Source: Pacificispira sp033344895
Lineage (GTDB): Bacteria > Pseudomonadota > Alphaproteobacteria > UBA8366 > Aestuariispiraceae
Direction of reading: 5' to 3'
NCBI GenBank assembly: GCA_965229685.1
Contig: OZ245920.1
Location: 4,653,945 to 4,717,944 of the forward strand
DNA: 64,000 nt
Of this stretch, positions 50,109-59,619 are shown piece after piece. A program made the position numbers and the translations under genes. The notes beneath the pieces were generated by a model. The model made no database searches and was not told the origin of the DNA. It saw nothing but the letters and a program-made list of their open reading frames with translations. Every line of letters begins with the position of its first letter. The first letter of the stretch is position 1.

Positions 50109-50978
50109 ATGCCGGCGATGGAATTGGTACCGCTTCACCCGGATTTCGGGGTCGAGATACGCGGTCTCGCGTTAACCGAGGACAGGCTGTCGGAACTCTA
50201 TCCTGTCATCCGCGATCTGTTCGACCGTCATTCGCTTCTGCTGTTTCGCGACCAGGGCTTCACCGAAACGGCCCACATGGCGCTGGCACGCTTGTTCGGG
50301 CCGGTCGAGGATCGGCACGACCGCCCCGAACCCAAGATCAGCCCGGTCACCAACCTGACGGAGGACGGGGCAGTCGTATCGACTGCGACAGACCATCGCT
50401 TGCTCAACCTCCAGGCCAATTTCCTGTGGCATACGGACAGTACGTTTCTGCCGGTTCCCGCACTGGCGAACATCCTGGTGGCGCGTGTGCTACCGGATCG
50501 GGGCGGCAACACGGAATTCGTGTCCACCCGCGCGGGGTATGACCGCCTGCCAGCGGCTACACGTGCCCGACTTAGAGGCACGTACTTTCGCCATCGCTAT
50601 GCGCATTCGCGTGCGAAGGTCGATCCGGATCTGGCGAAGGGCGCCTTGTTCACGAAATGGCCGGACCAAACCTGGCGTGCGGTCTGGACCAATCCCGTGA
50701 CCGGTGCTGAAGCGCTCTACATTGCATCGCACGCCTTCGAGGTGGTGGGGATGGACAGTGGAACGGGGCGGGCCTGGATCGATGACCTGCTTGCTGCCAT
50801 GACCCCGTCCGGAGCTATCTATTCCCATGCCTGGCGGCCGGGTGATGTGTTGATCTGGGACGAGCGGGCGACCCTGCACCGTGGGTCGCCCTGGCCCTAC
50901 GAACAACCGCGAAAGCTCGACAGCTTGTGTGTGACGGCGCGGGCTGTCGACGGTCTCGACGGCGTTCGGGCGGCCTAA
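50109..50978 (+). CDS. TauD/TfdA-family dioxygenase
   Basis: The 289-residue protein has the iron-binding motif His108-x-Asp110 in FLWHTDSTF, a distal His257 in TLHRGSPWPY and a C-terminal Arg in the same region. It begins with the HPDFGVEIRGL pattern typical of the TfdA group. Such enzymes use 2-oxoglutarate and oxygen to hydroxylate a substrate, for example taurine or an aryloxyacetate; the substrate here is unknown. ATG at 50,109 or 50,118 could be the start. The gene is convergent with the dehydrogenase gene, overlapping by four bases. Confidence 0.8.
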   Translation: MPAMELVPLHPDFGVEIRGLALTEDRLSELYPVIRDLFDRHSLLLFRDQGFTETAHMALARLFGPVEDRHDRPEPKISPVTNLTEDGAVVSTATDHRLLNLQANFLWHTDSTFLPVPALANILVARVLPDRGGNTEFVSTRAGYDRLPAATRARLRGTYFRHRYAHSRAKVDPDLAKGALFTKWPDQTWRAVWTNPVTGAEALYIASHAFEVVGMDSGTGRAWIDDLLAAMTPSGAIYSHAWRPGDVLIWDERATLHRGSPWPYEQPRKLDSLCVTARAVDGLDGVRAA

Positions 50979-51994
50979 CCGAAGCGGCAGACGACCTTGC
51001 CGTAATGGCCGCCTTTCAGCAGCCGTTCCAATGCGCCGGGAAGGTCCTCGAACTCGAACCGGTTGTCGTCCAGCACCGGGCGGGTTTCATGCAGCGCCAT
51101 CGCCGCAACCATATCCTCGAACATTCTCAGGCTGCCGCAGGTGACGCCCTGAAGCCGGACATTCTGGGTGACGACCCGACCGAGCGGGATAGCCGGCACC
51201 GATCCGCCGAGAACGCCGATCAGACTGATCGTGCCGCTGGGTCGAATGGCGGCCACGGACTTTTCCAGTGTGCCGCCGCCGCCGATATCGACGATGTGGT
51301 CCAGGCCACGACCGCCGGTCAGGCGGCGCGTCGCCTTGTGCCAGTCGGGATCGGTCGAGTAGTTGATCGCATGATCGACACCCAGCGGTCGGGCCCGTTC
51401 CAGCTTCTCGTCGCTGGAGGAAATCAGGACGACTTCCGCCCCCTGCATCTTGGCGAACTGCAATGCGAACAGGGAGACGCCTCCGGTACCCTGGATCAGT
51501 ACCGTGTCGCCCGCCTTGACCCGTCCCTGCTCGACGACGGCGTTCCAGGCCGTCACGGCGGCGCAGGGCAGGGTGGCCGCCTCTTCCGGTGACATATGCG
51601 GCGGCGCTTTCACCACGCAATTTGCGGGGATGGCCATGAGTTCACACATTGTCCCGTCCAGCGGACCGCCATGCCCGCCCTCCATGGACCGTTCGCCGAT
51701 CTGACCATCCTGCCAGGTGCGGCTGAAGTTCGGGCAGACCCTGTCGCCGACCTCGAAACCCTTCACCCTCTCTCCCATGGCGATGATCGTTCCGGCCCCG
51801 TCGCAAAGCGGTATCAGCGGTGGATTGCCGCCTCGCCGTCCGTATCCGCCCTGCATCAGGATCGCATCCCGGGGATTGATCGCCACAGCCTCCATCCGGA
51901 TCAGAACCTCGTCCGGACCGGGCTCCGGGTCAGGCAGGTCGACCGGCCGGATGTTGTCCAATCCCCAGTCGTTTTCCAGGCGCATCGCTTTCAC
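50975..51994 (-). CDS. Zinc-type alcohol dehydrogenase / quinone oxidoreductase-like
   Basis: The GTG at 51,994 is preferred because AGGGAG lies seven bases upstream. The 339-residue MDR-family protein has CDGAGTIIAMGERVKGFEVG, EEAATLPCAAVTAW and a nucleotide-binding segment VLIQGTGGVSLFALQFAK. It lacks an obvious structural-zinc Cys cluster, so it may be closer to quinone oxidoreductases. The substrate is unknown. It is divergent from the GMC oxidoreductase gene, and about 95 bases between them must hold both promoters. Confidence 0.75.
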   Translation of the reverse strand: MKAMRLENDWGLDNIRPVDLPDPEPGPDEVLIRMEAVAINPRDAILMQGGYGRRGGNPPLIPLCDGAGTIIAMGERVKGFEVGDRVCPNFSRTWQDGQIGERSMEGGHGGPLDGTMCELMAIPANCVVKAPPHMSPEEAATLPCAAVTAWNAVVEQGRVKAGDTVLIQGTGGVSLFALQFAKMQGAEVVLISSSDEKLERARPLGVDHAINYSTDPDWHKATRRLTGGRGLDHIVDIGGGGTLEKSVAAIRPSGTISLIGVLGGSVPAIPLGRVVTQNVRLQGVTCGSLRMFEDMVAAMALHETRPVLDDNRFEFEDLPGALERLLKGGHYGKVVCRFG

Positions 51995-52088
51995 GGTCCT
52001 ACTCCCTCTTTGTCGCAGTCGCGCCATCTCGACATTTCAACGGACGCACTTCAAGCTGCGGCAACAAAAATAGTGAGGGTCCGGGGAG

Positions 52089-53681
52089 ATGGAGTTCGAC
52101 TATGTCATCGTGGGCGGTGGTTCCGCCGGTTGCGTGCTGGCAAACCGCCTGACCGAGGACGGCCGCTCTACCGTGTGCCTGGTCGAGGCCGGGGGGGAGG
52201 ACAGCAATCCCTGGATTCACATGCCGGCGGGTTACATCCGGACCATGGTGAACCCGGCGATCAATTGGCTGTTCGAGACGGCGCCGCATGCCGCGACGGG
52301 CAACCGGCCGCTGCCGGTACCGCGCGGAAAGGTGCTGGGCGGGTCCAGTGCGATCAACGCCATGCTTTATGTGCGGGGGCAGGCGCGCGACTACGACACT
52401 TGGGCTCAATCGGGGTGCACCGGGTGGAGCTTTGACGACGTCCTGCCGTATTTCAAACGGGCGGAGCATCGCGAGCAGGGGCCGGATCATTGGCACGGTA
52501 CCGGCGGACCCCTGAATGTCACCTACCCAACCGAACGCTATCCGATCCTGGACCGCGTCATCGATGCCGGGGGCGAGTTGGGGTATGCCACGAACCATGA
52601 CTACAATGCGGAACAGCAGGCCGGCTTTTCCTATTTTCAGGTGACCCAGAAGAACGGGCGGCGCTGGAGCGTCAAGAAGGCCTATCTGGACCCCGCGCGG
52701 AATCGAGCCAATCTGACCGTCGAGACCCGGGCTATGGCGCGCCGGGTGCTGTTCGACGGGAAACGGGCACGCGGACTGACCTATCGGAAAAATGGCCAGG
52801 ACCGGACCATCCATGCCCGCAGAGAGGTGATCCTGAGCGCGGGAGGGGTCCAGTCCCCGCAACTGCTGGAGCTCTCCGGCGTCGGCAGCGGAAAGGTTCT
52901 GCAGTCCCTTGGAATTCCCCTCGTGCACGATCTGCCGGCGGTCGGGGAGAACCTGCAGGACCATTACGTATCGCGCCTGACCTGGCGTCTGAAGAATGCC
53001 GAAAGTCTGAACCGGCTGACGCGCGGCCTGCCGCTGATGGGCGAACTGTTCAAATACCTGCTTCGGAACCGGGGGGCGTTGACCATGCCGGCCGGAATCG
53101 TGGTCGGCTTCGCCAAAAGTCGGCCGGACCTCGATGAGCCGGATATTCAGTATCACATCGCGCATGCGACCTTTGCCGATGCCAAGAAGCGCCAGTTCCA
53201 CAAGTTTCCCGGGCTGACCATCGGGCCCTGCCAGTTGCGCCCGGAAAGCAGGGGGCATGTGCATGCCGTGTCGCCGGACCCGGATGCGGCACCGGAAATT
53301 CAGCCGAACTTCCTCGCCGATCCACTGGACGGGGAAATCCATGTTGCAGGGATGCGTCTGGCGCGCGCGCTGGCGAAAACGGAAGTGCTGTCCCCCTACA
53401 TCGATTCAGAACTGACGCCCGGTCCGGATTGCGACGACGATGCGGCGCTTCTGGATTATGCCCGGGCGACCGGGGCGACCCTGTACCACCCGACCTGCAC
53501 CTGCCGAATGGGCGGTGACGCGGCTTCTGTCGTCGATCCGGAACTGAGGGTGCGCGGGGTCGATGGTCTGCGCGTTGTCGATGCCTCCATCATGCCGCGG
53601 CTGATCAGCGGCAATACGAACGCACCGACAATCATGATTGCAGAAAAGGCATCGGACATGATCCGGGGGAAACAGGCATGA
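52089..53681 (+). CDS. GMC-family FAD oxidoreductase (choline dehydrogenase-like)
   Basis: The 530-residue protein has the FAD motif VGGGSAGCVLANRL near residues 7-20, the GMC signature PRGKVLGGSSAINAMLYVRG, a second signature around VILSAGGVQSPQLLELSGVG, and the C-terminal TLYHPTCTCRMG with the candidate catalytic His, ending SGNTNAPTIMIAEKAS. It oxidises an alcohol to an aldehyde or further. The real substrate cannot be told from sequence alone. A four-base overlap couples it to the following YbaK-type gene. Confidence 0.85.
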   Translation: MEFDYVIVGGGSAGCVLANRLTEDGRSTVCLVEAGGEDSNPWIHMPAGYIRTMVNPAINWLFETAPHAATGNRPLPVPRGKVLGGSSAINAMLYVRGQARDYDTWAQSGCTGWSFDDVLPYFKRAEHREQGPDHWHGTGGPLNVTYPTERYPILDRVIDAGGELGYATNHDYNAEQQAGFSYFQVTQKNGRRWSVKKAYLDPARNRANLTVETRAMARRVLFDGKRARGLTYRKNGQDRTIHARREVILSAGGVQSPQLLELSGVGSGKVLQSLGIPLVHDLPAVGENLQDHYVSRLTWRLKNAESLNRLTRGLPLMGELFKYLLRNRGALTMPAGIVVGFAKSRPDLDEPDIQYHIAHATFADAKKRQFHKFPGLTIGPCQLRPESRGHVHAVSPDPDAAPEIQPNFLADPLDGEIHVAGMRLARALAKTEVLSPYIDSELTPGPDCDDDAALLDYARATGATLYHPTCTCRMGGDAASVVDPELRVRGVDGLRVVDASIMPRLISGNTNAPTIMIAEKASDMIRGKQA

Positions 53682-54154
53682 AACGGGCGACCGGCAAGAC
53701 GGCCATGCGGGTTCAGGCGGTTCTGGGCGACGCGTTCGAGGTCCTGGAATTCGAGACCAGCACCGCCACCTCGGATCAGGCCGCGGCCGCGATCGGCTGC
53801 GAGGTTGCACAGATCGCGAAATCCCTGGTCTTCCAGGGCAAGGGCAGCGGCGACGCGATCATGGTCATCGCCAGCGGTATCAACCGCGTGGATGAGAAGA
53901 AACTGAAGGACCTCGTCGGCGAGAAGATACGCCGTCCGGACGCCGATTTCGTCCGGGAGGTCACCGGCTATGCGATTGGCGGGGTGTCGCCGGTCGGGCA
54001 TGCGACGGCAATGCGGATCTATCTGGATGAGGATCTGAAGGCCTATTCCGAAATCTGGGCGGCTGCCGGTGCGCCGAACGCGGTCTTTCGGCTGACACCG
54101 GACGATTTGGCGCGCCTGACCGGCGGGGAATACGCCGATCTGGCAAAGCGTTAG
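53678..54154 (+). CDS. YbaK/ProX-type aminoacyl-tRNA deacylase
   Basis: This 158-residue protein has the YbaK pattern: TSTATSDQAAAAIGCEVAQI, AKSLVFQG with a conserved Lys, VTGYAIGGVSPVGHA and AAGAPNAVFRLTPDDL. Members hydrolyse misacylated tRNAs such as Cys- or Ala-tRNA(Pro). The length is normal for the single-domain family. The start overlaps the GMC stop (ATGA). It converges on the sensor kinase gene over a 32-base gap with no clear terminator. Confidence 0.8.
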   Translation: MKRATGKTAMRVQAVLGDAFEVLEFETSTATSDQAAAAIGCEVAQIAKSLVFQGKGSGDAIMVIASGINRVDEKKLKDLVGEKIRRPDADFVREVTGYAIGGVSPVGHATAMRIYLDEDLKAYSEIWAAAGAPNAVFRLTPDDLARLTGGEYADLAKR

Positions 54155-54186
54155 GTCCGGAACGGACAGCCTGCGCCGATCCTGGT

Positions 54187-56904
54187 CTAGTCTGAAGCCC
54201 GGTCCTGAAGCGGCAAGGTTACCTTGAACTGTGCGCCGCCGCTTGGCCGTTCCGCCAGCAGTTCCAGATTGCCGCGCAACCGCTGCATGATCTGCCAGCT
54301 GATGGCGAGGCCAAGCCCGGTGCCCGAGCGTCCGTCCTTGGACTGGCGCCAGCCGCGAGAGAATTTCTGGAAGATTCGTTCCCGGTCCTGCGGAAGGATC
54401 CCGCCCCCGTTGTCTTCGACATAAAGGCAGTAGCGGTTTCCCTCGATGGCGCTGCGGACGGTAACGACCGGGGTCTCCGCAGTATTGTACTTGATCGCGT
54501 TGGTGATCAGGTTGAGATAGACCTGTCGCAGCCGATCGTCGTCTGCCTCGATGATTGCGCCGCGGGCGTCGTCCTGGAACGCCAACTCTACATTCGTCTG
54601 CGACGCCAACCCCTGGCACGTGGCGATCGCGCGCTCCAGCGTCTCGGACGCATTGATGCGTTGCAACTCCCAGGTCGCCTGCTCTCCCTCCAGCCGGGCC
54701 AAGTCCAGAATTTCATCCAGAAGCCGCGTCAGGCGCTGGCTTTCCTCCAGGATGATCCCGGTGAAGCGTTTGGTTTCCTTCTCGTCCATATCGGGCGTAT
54801 CCAGAAGGATCTGTGCGAAGGAGCGGATTGAAGTCATCGGCGTGCGCAACTCATGACTGACCTGACTCAGGAAGTCATCCTTCTGAACGTCAAGTTGCTT
54901 CAACCGTTCATTCGCGTCGCGCAATTGCCGCGCCGTCTGCTGCAGCTGGTGGGATTTGACCTCCAACTGGCGGCTGTAGTCGATCACCTGCTGGGTCTCG
55001 TCGACGATCTTCATCAGTTCGTCCAGGCTGATCGTCTCGCCCTTGACCACCTGCAGGATCATCGCACGGGCGGTCGCAGCCCCGACGCTGCCCGCCAGTT
55101 CGCGTTCCAGATGGCCGATGAACTCGTCATCGGCACGCGGCAGGTGGCCCGGCACCCCCTGGTTCTGGGCGAACTCGCTGAACACCCGATAGGCGGACTC
55201 CGTGCCCAGAATGCGCTGGGCGACGACGAAAAGGTCGTTGCTGGCGGCGTAACGGCGGATGAAGCGTGCCTCATTGTCCGCCGGGGTGCGGAAGACATCG
55301 ATGAACAATGCCCCCTGCAGCCGTTCCAGTGGTTTCGGGTCGAAGATCAGCGAGACAATGACGAAAATCAGCGTGTTCAGGCACAGGCTCCAGAACAGGG
55401 CGTGGACCAGAGAATCCATGCCGTCCATGCCGAACAATGATTCCGGACGCAGGTAGCTCAAACCCCAGGGCCCGTTCTCGATCACGGAAAGCGGCAGCAG
55501 GAACTCGCCCTGGAAACTGGGCAGGAACAGCGTGTAGAGCCAGATCAGGAACCCGGCCAGCAGCCCTGCAAAGGCTCCCTTGGCGGAGGCCTGTCGCCAG
55601 TACAGCCCGCCGATGATGCTGGGCAGGAACTGGGCGACCCCGACAAAGGCGATCAGGCCGATCGCCGCCAGGGCGTCGGATTTCGCGCTGAGACGGAAGT
55701 AGACAAAGCCCAGCAGCAGGACCAGACAGATGCTGGTGCGCCGACTGATCAGCAGAAGCCGCCGCACATCGCCGCTCGCCTTCATCTCCACCCAGGGCAG
55801 GCGCAACGCCAGCGGCATGACGACGTGGTTCGACACCATGGTCGACAATGCGATGCAGGCGACGATGACCATCGAGGTGGCGGAGGAGAAACCGCCCAGA
55901 AAGGCGATCAGTGCCAGAAGATCCTGGTTCATTGCCATGGGCAATGTCAGGACGAACATGTCCGGATTTGCGGTCTCCGGCAGGAAGGTCAGGCCGCCAA
56001 TCGCAATGGGCAGGACAAAGAGGCTGATCAGCAGCAGATACAGCGGGAACATCCAGGATGCGGTGTAGAGATGCCGCTCATCCGCATTTTCCACCACGGT
56101 TACCTGGAACTGACGCGGCAGGCAGATGACCGCCGTGGCCGCCAGGAAGGTCAGCGTGATCCAGCGCGGGCCGAACACTTCCTCGGTGTTCAGCAGCCCC
56201 GGCGGCGCCAGCGAGAAGATTTCGGACGGACCGTCCGCCAGATAGAAGACGACGAACAATCCGACCGCGATCAGGGCGAAGAGCTTCACCAGCGCCTCCA
56301 GGGCGATGGCGGCCACGACGCCGTGGTGGCGCTCGTTCGCGTCGATGTTTCGGGTACCGAACACGATGGTGAAAACCGCCATGCCGGCGGCGATCCAGAA
56401 CGCCATCGTGTAATCCGGATCGGCAAAGACAGGTTGATCCGGATTGGCGAAACCGCCGCCGCTGATGACCTGGAAACTGGTCGTCACGGCCTTGAGCTGC
56501 AGCGCGATGTAGGGGGTCGAGCCGACGATGGCGATCAGGGTAACCAGCACGGCGAGGCTTTCGCCCTTGCCGTATCGCGACGAGATCAGGTCCGCGATCG
56601 AGGTGATCCGGTGCACCCGGCCGATCCGCACGAGCTTGCGAAGCAGGAACCAGAAGCCGATGAAGACAATGGTCGGCCCGGTATAGATCGTGATGAATTC
56701 CATGCCGCTGCGCACGGCCGACCCGACCGCCCCGTAGAAGGTCCACGACGTGCAGTAGACGGAAATCGACAAGGTGTAGATGATCGGCGACTGAAACAGG
56801 CCCAGTTGACCGGCGCGGGCGCGCTTGTCACCCAGATAGGCGACAAAGAACAGCAGGGCGACATAGCCCAGTGAAACGGCGAAGACGAGATTGGCGGAAA
56901 GCAT
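54187..56904 (-). CDS. Sodium/solute symporter-histidine kinase fusion (CbrA-like)
   Basis: The 905-residue protein has an N-terminal SSS transporter domain with about 12-13 membrane helices (to residue about 515), including IYTLSISVYCTSWTFYGAVG and FLGGFSSATSMVIVACIALS. A linker with coiled-coil follows. The kinase core has His684 in SHELRTPMTS, an N box NLITNAIKYN, VEDNGGGI and GTGLGLAIS. CbrA-type kinases sense or transport nutrients such as amino acids and control catabolism. It is the third gene of an operon after a response regulator and a small membrane protein. The partner regulator is probably the one encoded upstream. Confidence 0.85.
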   Translation of the reverse strand: MLSANLVFAVSLGYVALLFFVAYLGDKRARAGQLGLFQSPIIYTLSISVYCTSWTFYGAVGSAVRSGMEFITIYTGPTIVFIGFWFLLRKLVRIGRVHRITSIADLISSRYGKGESLAVLVTLIAIVGSTPYIALQLKAVTTSFQVISGGGFANPDQPVFADPDYTMAFWIAAGMAVFTIVFGTRNIDANERHHGVVAAIALEALVKLFALIAVGLFVVFYLADGPSEIFSLAPPGLLNTEEVFGPRWITLTFLAATAVICLPRQFQVTVVENADERHLYTASWMFPLYLLLISLFVLPIAIGGLTFLPETANPDMFVLTLPMAMNQDLLALIAFLGGFSSATSMVIVACIALSTMVSNHVVMPLALRLPWVEMKASGDVRRLLLISRRTSICLVLLLGFVYFRLSAKSDALAAIGLIAFVGVAQFLPSIIGGLYWRQASAKGAFAGLLAGFLIWLYTLFLPSFQGEFLLPLSVIENGPWGLSYLRPESLFGMDGMDSLVHALFWSLCLNTLIFVIVSLIFDPKPLERLQGALFIDVFRTPADNEARFIRRYAASNDLFVVAQRILGTESAYRVFSEFAQNQGVPGHLPRADDEFIGHLERELAGSVGAATARAMILQVVKGETISLDELMKIVDETQQVIDYSRQLEVKSHQLQQTARQLRDANERLKQLDVQKDDFLSQVSHELRTPMTSIRSFAQILLDTPDMDEKETKRFTGIILEESQRLTRLLDEILDLARLEGEQATWELQRINASETLERAIATCQGLASQTNVELAFQDDARGAIIEADDDRLRQVYLNLITNAIKYNTAETPVVTVRSAIEGNRYCLYVEDNGGGILPQDRERIFQKFSRGWRQSKDGRSGTGLGLAISWQIMQRLRGNLELLAERPSGGAQFKVTLPLQDRASD

Positions 56905-56925
56905 CGCGCGGGTCCGGGGCCGCCG

Positions 56926-57195
56926 TCAGGGCGGCAGGTCCTTGCCGTCGATGCGGAAGGCGTCTTCGTGATCCGGCGTGTCGAGACGTCGGGAGTTCCA
57001 GGCGGTCAGGGCGACCGCGGCGATCCAGATTCCGAACAGGTAGACCACGACGGCGGGAATGCCGAAAATGCTGCCGGCCCCGGATGCGATGTGAATCAGG
57101 GGCGGCATAATCAGGAAGGTACAGACAACCGGAATAACGACGGCGATATCGCGCGCCTTTCGAATGGTGGAGGCAGATCGAACGCTTCGCCTCAT
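56926..57195 (-). CDS. Small membrane protein of the SSS-kinase operon
   Basis: This 89-residue protein has a basic N-terminal segment and two membrane helices (about residues 16-35 and 45-63), with a short cytoplasmic tail rich in Asp. Small two-helix proteins often accompany SSS-family transporters and transporter-kinases as partner subunits. It overlaps the response regulator stop by four bases and lies 21 bases from the kinase gene, so it is part of the operon. I do not recognise a named family with certainty. Confidence 0.65.
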   Translation of the reverse strand: MRRSVRSASTIRKARDIAVVIPVVCTFLIMPPLIHIASGAGSIFGIPAVVVYLFGIWIAAVALTAWNSRRLDTPDHEDAFRIDGKDLPP

Positions 57196-57560
57196 CCGCC
57201 GGCCAGCTCCCGTACCGTGTCGATGATATGCTGGTTTGAGAAGGGCTTGGTGACGAAGGCGTCGGCGCCGATTTCTTCGGCCATGCGCCGGTCCTGACTC
57301 TGCCCCTTCGCGGTCAGGATGATTATTGGAATCGATTTGAGTTCGGCGTCGGACCGAACTGTTTTCAGGACTTCGAAACCGTTCATCTTCGGCAGCATGA
57401 CATCCAGGATCACCACGTCGGGGCGATCGCCGCGGATGCTGTTCAGTGCCGATTCCCCATCAGGTGCGGAGGCCACATCACAGCCCGATCGGCTCAGGAT
57501 GAAGCTCAGCGACTCGACGATGTTCGGTTCGTCCTCCGCGATCAGAACCCGCGTCGGCAC
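57192..57560 (-). CDS. Single-domain response regulator
   Basis: The GTG at 57,560 is preferred, as GGGAGG lies eight bases upstream; an ATG at 57,584 is the alternative. The 122-residue receiver has the acidic pocket (AEDEPN), phosphoacceptor Asp53 in VVILDVMLP, the Thr of LTAKG and the conserved Lys in FVTKPF. It has no output domain, so it must act through protein contacts, like CheY or Spo0F. It is the first gene of the operon with the membrane protein and the SSS-kinase. Confidence 0.85.
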   Translation of the reverse strand: MPTRVLIAEDEPNIVESLSFILSRSGCDVASAPDGESALNSIRGDRPDVVILDVMLPKMNGFEVLKTVRSDAELKSIPIIILTAKGQSQDRRMAEEIGADAFVTKPFSNQHIIDTVRELAGG

Positions 57561-57659
57561 GGCCGTTCCCTCCCAGACATTCATCGCGTGTCGATTTTTC
57601 TCGACTTATTGAAGCGACCGTACCCCTGGGTCTTTCTCGACGCAATGGGCTCAATGGCG

Positions 57660-59330
57660 TTACATCGCCGCAGCATCCTGGATCGGGGCCTCCTCTCGGT
57701 AGATGCAGGCGCGCCGCGCGCACAAGCGACAGCTCGGCCCGACCGGGACCGTCAGTCCGGACGCCGTCAGGTCGAGGCCGTCGGCATAGATGGTCCGGTC
57801 CGCATAGAGCGCGTCGCAGGCGATCATCACGCTGACCAGGTGCCGAGGCGCGTTGAAACGGTACTGCACCTTTCCTTGCGCCCGGGCGACGAACAGGAAA
57901 CGTTCGCCGTTGGGAAACTCGGCGATTTGCCGACAGATCGCACCGGGAGTCTGGAATGCATTGTAGACGGCCCAGAGCGGACAAGCGTTGCCGTATCGCG
58001 GCAATGGCAGTCGGGACAGTGGCATGCGTTTGGTGACGAAACCTGCCGGATCCGTTCGCATGAAGGCGAAAGGCACGCCCTCCGATCCCGGACGCTTCAG
58101 TGAAACCAGCCGGTGGCAGACCTGTTCGAAGCTGGCGCCAAACTTTCGGGCCAGGAACTCAACGTCGTAGCGCGCGTCTTCCGCCGCTGTCCTGAACGCG
58201 TCATAGGGCATCAGCAGGCAGGCGGCGGCGTAGGAAGCCATGGCGCCGGCGGCCCTTTCACGGGATTCCGCGCTGCGCAGCAGCGGCGATAGCTTCGCCA
58301 GCCCCCGGATCGTGTCCCCAAGCCGCAGCCTGCAGACCAGTCGGGCGAGCTGGAACCGGCAGGTGGATCCGGCCGCACTCTCCAGAATGCTGAAGACACG
58401 AGCTTCCGCGTCGTAGTGAACTTGGTTCCACAGCTTCTCCAGATCCATACCGGCTTCGCGCACGAAGCGCACGGTCACGCCGAGGCGCCGGTCTAGATAG
58501 TCGATCAGCCTCGAATCCGACGGTGGGCCGAAAGGGTCGACTTCCCCGCTTAACGCGGTGGCGGCGTCTTCCAGCTCGGCAATGTAATTGTCGCAGGCCA
58601 CGATGAAGTCGTCGACTTCCTCCGCCGGGGTCATGGCGGCGGTGTCGGTATCGGCTGTATCGAAAAACTGTGCGATGCCTTCGGCGATGCCGGACAGGTT
58701 GGTGCTTTCCTTGAACAATACCGACTGGAATCGTGACCGTTCCGGCTCATTCAGGTCCGGCACGGTTTCCAGGATCTCCGCCGCGGAGCGGATGGCGGTG
58801 ATCTTGGTCAGCATGGTGTGCACCGCATCGCCCAGATAGGGGTCCTGATTGAGCCTGTCGGACAGGGCGGCGACGGTCTGACTTCTGTTCATATAGGCCC
58901 GGTACAGGGCGACGATGGCCTGGGCCCATTCCGGGGATCGGGCCACCAGATCGGAGGCGGTGGCGTCGAGATTGAAGTTGCGCAGAACCGGGTCTCCAGC
59001 CAGTTCGCGCAGCTCCTGCGCCAGGCGACGTTCGGATTCCCCGTCGAGCCATTCCACATCGACTTTCAGCAGTTGCGCCAGTCCAGGCATCAGGCGCGAG
59101 GCGATGTTTCTCTTGTTCCGTTCGATCAGGTTCAGATAGGAGGCGGAGATGCCAAGACGTTCCGCGAGTTCGGTCTGAGTCATGCCGAGTTTCGTGCGTC
59201 GGTCGCGGATCTTCAGGCCAATCGCGGCCTGGCCGCCGGGGCGGGAAATTTCTGCGCCCCTTCCGGTCTGGCGGCGAGGCGGTCGGGCCGCGGCGGCAGG
59301 TTGGGGATGATTTTCGGCCTTTTCGTTCAT
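57660..59330 (-). CDS. Short-chain acyl-CoA responsive regulator (ScfR/RamB-type)
   Basis: The 556-residue protein has an XRE helix-turn-helix at about residues 37-75 (RDRRTKLGMTQTELAERLG), a long helical middle, a region like the ImmA/IrrE-type domain, and a C-terminal Cys cluster (SCRLCARRACIYREE) conserved in the short-chain fatty acyl regulator family. RamB, PccR and ScfR of this family sense acyl-CoA derivatives and control acetate, propionate or related catabolism. It diverges from the Liv operon, and the 289-base gap holds repeats that could be its sites. An N-terminal extension of about 35 residues is unusual but plausible. Confidence 0.8.
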   Translation of the reverse strand: MNEKAENHPQPAAAARPPRRQTGRGAEISRPGGQAAIGLKIRDRRTKLGMTQTELAERLGISASYLNLIERNKRNIASRLMPGLAQLLKVDVEWLDGESERRLAQELRELAGDPVLRNFNLDATASDLVARSPEWAQAIVALYRAYMNRSQTVAALSDRLNQDPYLGDAVHTMLTKITAIRSAAEILETVPDLNEPERSRFQSVLFKESTNLSGIAEGIAQFFDTADTDTAAMTPAEEVDDFIVACDNYIAELEDAATALSGEVDPFGPPSDSRLIDYLDRRLGVTVRFVREAGMDLEKLWNQVHYDAEARVFSILESAAGSTCRFQLARLVCRLRLGDTIRGLAKLSPLLRSAESRERAAGAMASYAAACLLMPYDAFRTAAEDARYDVEFLARKFGASFEQVCHRLVSLKRPGSEGVPFAFMRTDPAGFVTKRMPLSRLPLPRYGNACPLWAVYNAFQTPGAICRQIAEFPNGERFLFVARAQGKVQYRFNAPRHLVSVMIACDALYADRTIYADGLDLTASGLTVPVGPSCRLCARRACIYREEAPIQDAAAM

Positions 59331-59619
59331 TGCGCGCGTGATCCGTAACCCGTTCGAAAATTTCGCTTTTGTGCGGTGCAGCGTAAAAAATTGACAGGAA
59401 ATGTTTTGTTTGATGTTTAATTTTTACAGAAAAATCGTTACATGTCAATGAGTTATTGAATTTTTTACAAAGTTAATTTACAAATGCCTCTGCGCCCCGG
59501 TTGCGCGTCCCATTTGAGGGGCGGCCGAGGGTGCAGCCGCTCTCGGACTCGCCCGCTCACGGCAGCTCCAACGGGGGGCGGGAAAGCGAACGAGACACGA
59601 TATCTAGGAGGAAACGAAC
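59331..59619. promoter_or_regulatory. Divergent promoter region between acyl-CoA regulator and livK-like gene
   Basis: The 289 bases are AT-rich in the centre. On the - strand a TTGACA (59,443-59,448) is followed after 17 bases by AAAAAT, a fair promoter for the regulator. On the + strand TTGACA at 59,391-59,396 is followed by weak -10 options near 59,414-59,421. The 8-mer TTTACAAA occurs at 59,464-59,471 and again at 59,477-59,484, 13 bases apart, a candidate operator. A strong TAGGAGGAAA precedes the livK-like ATG. Confidence 0.5.
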
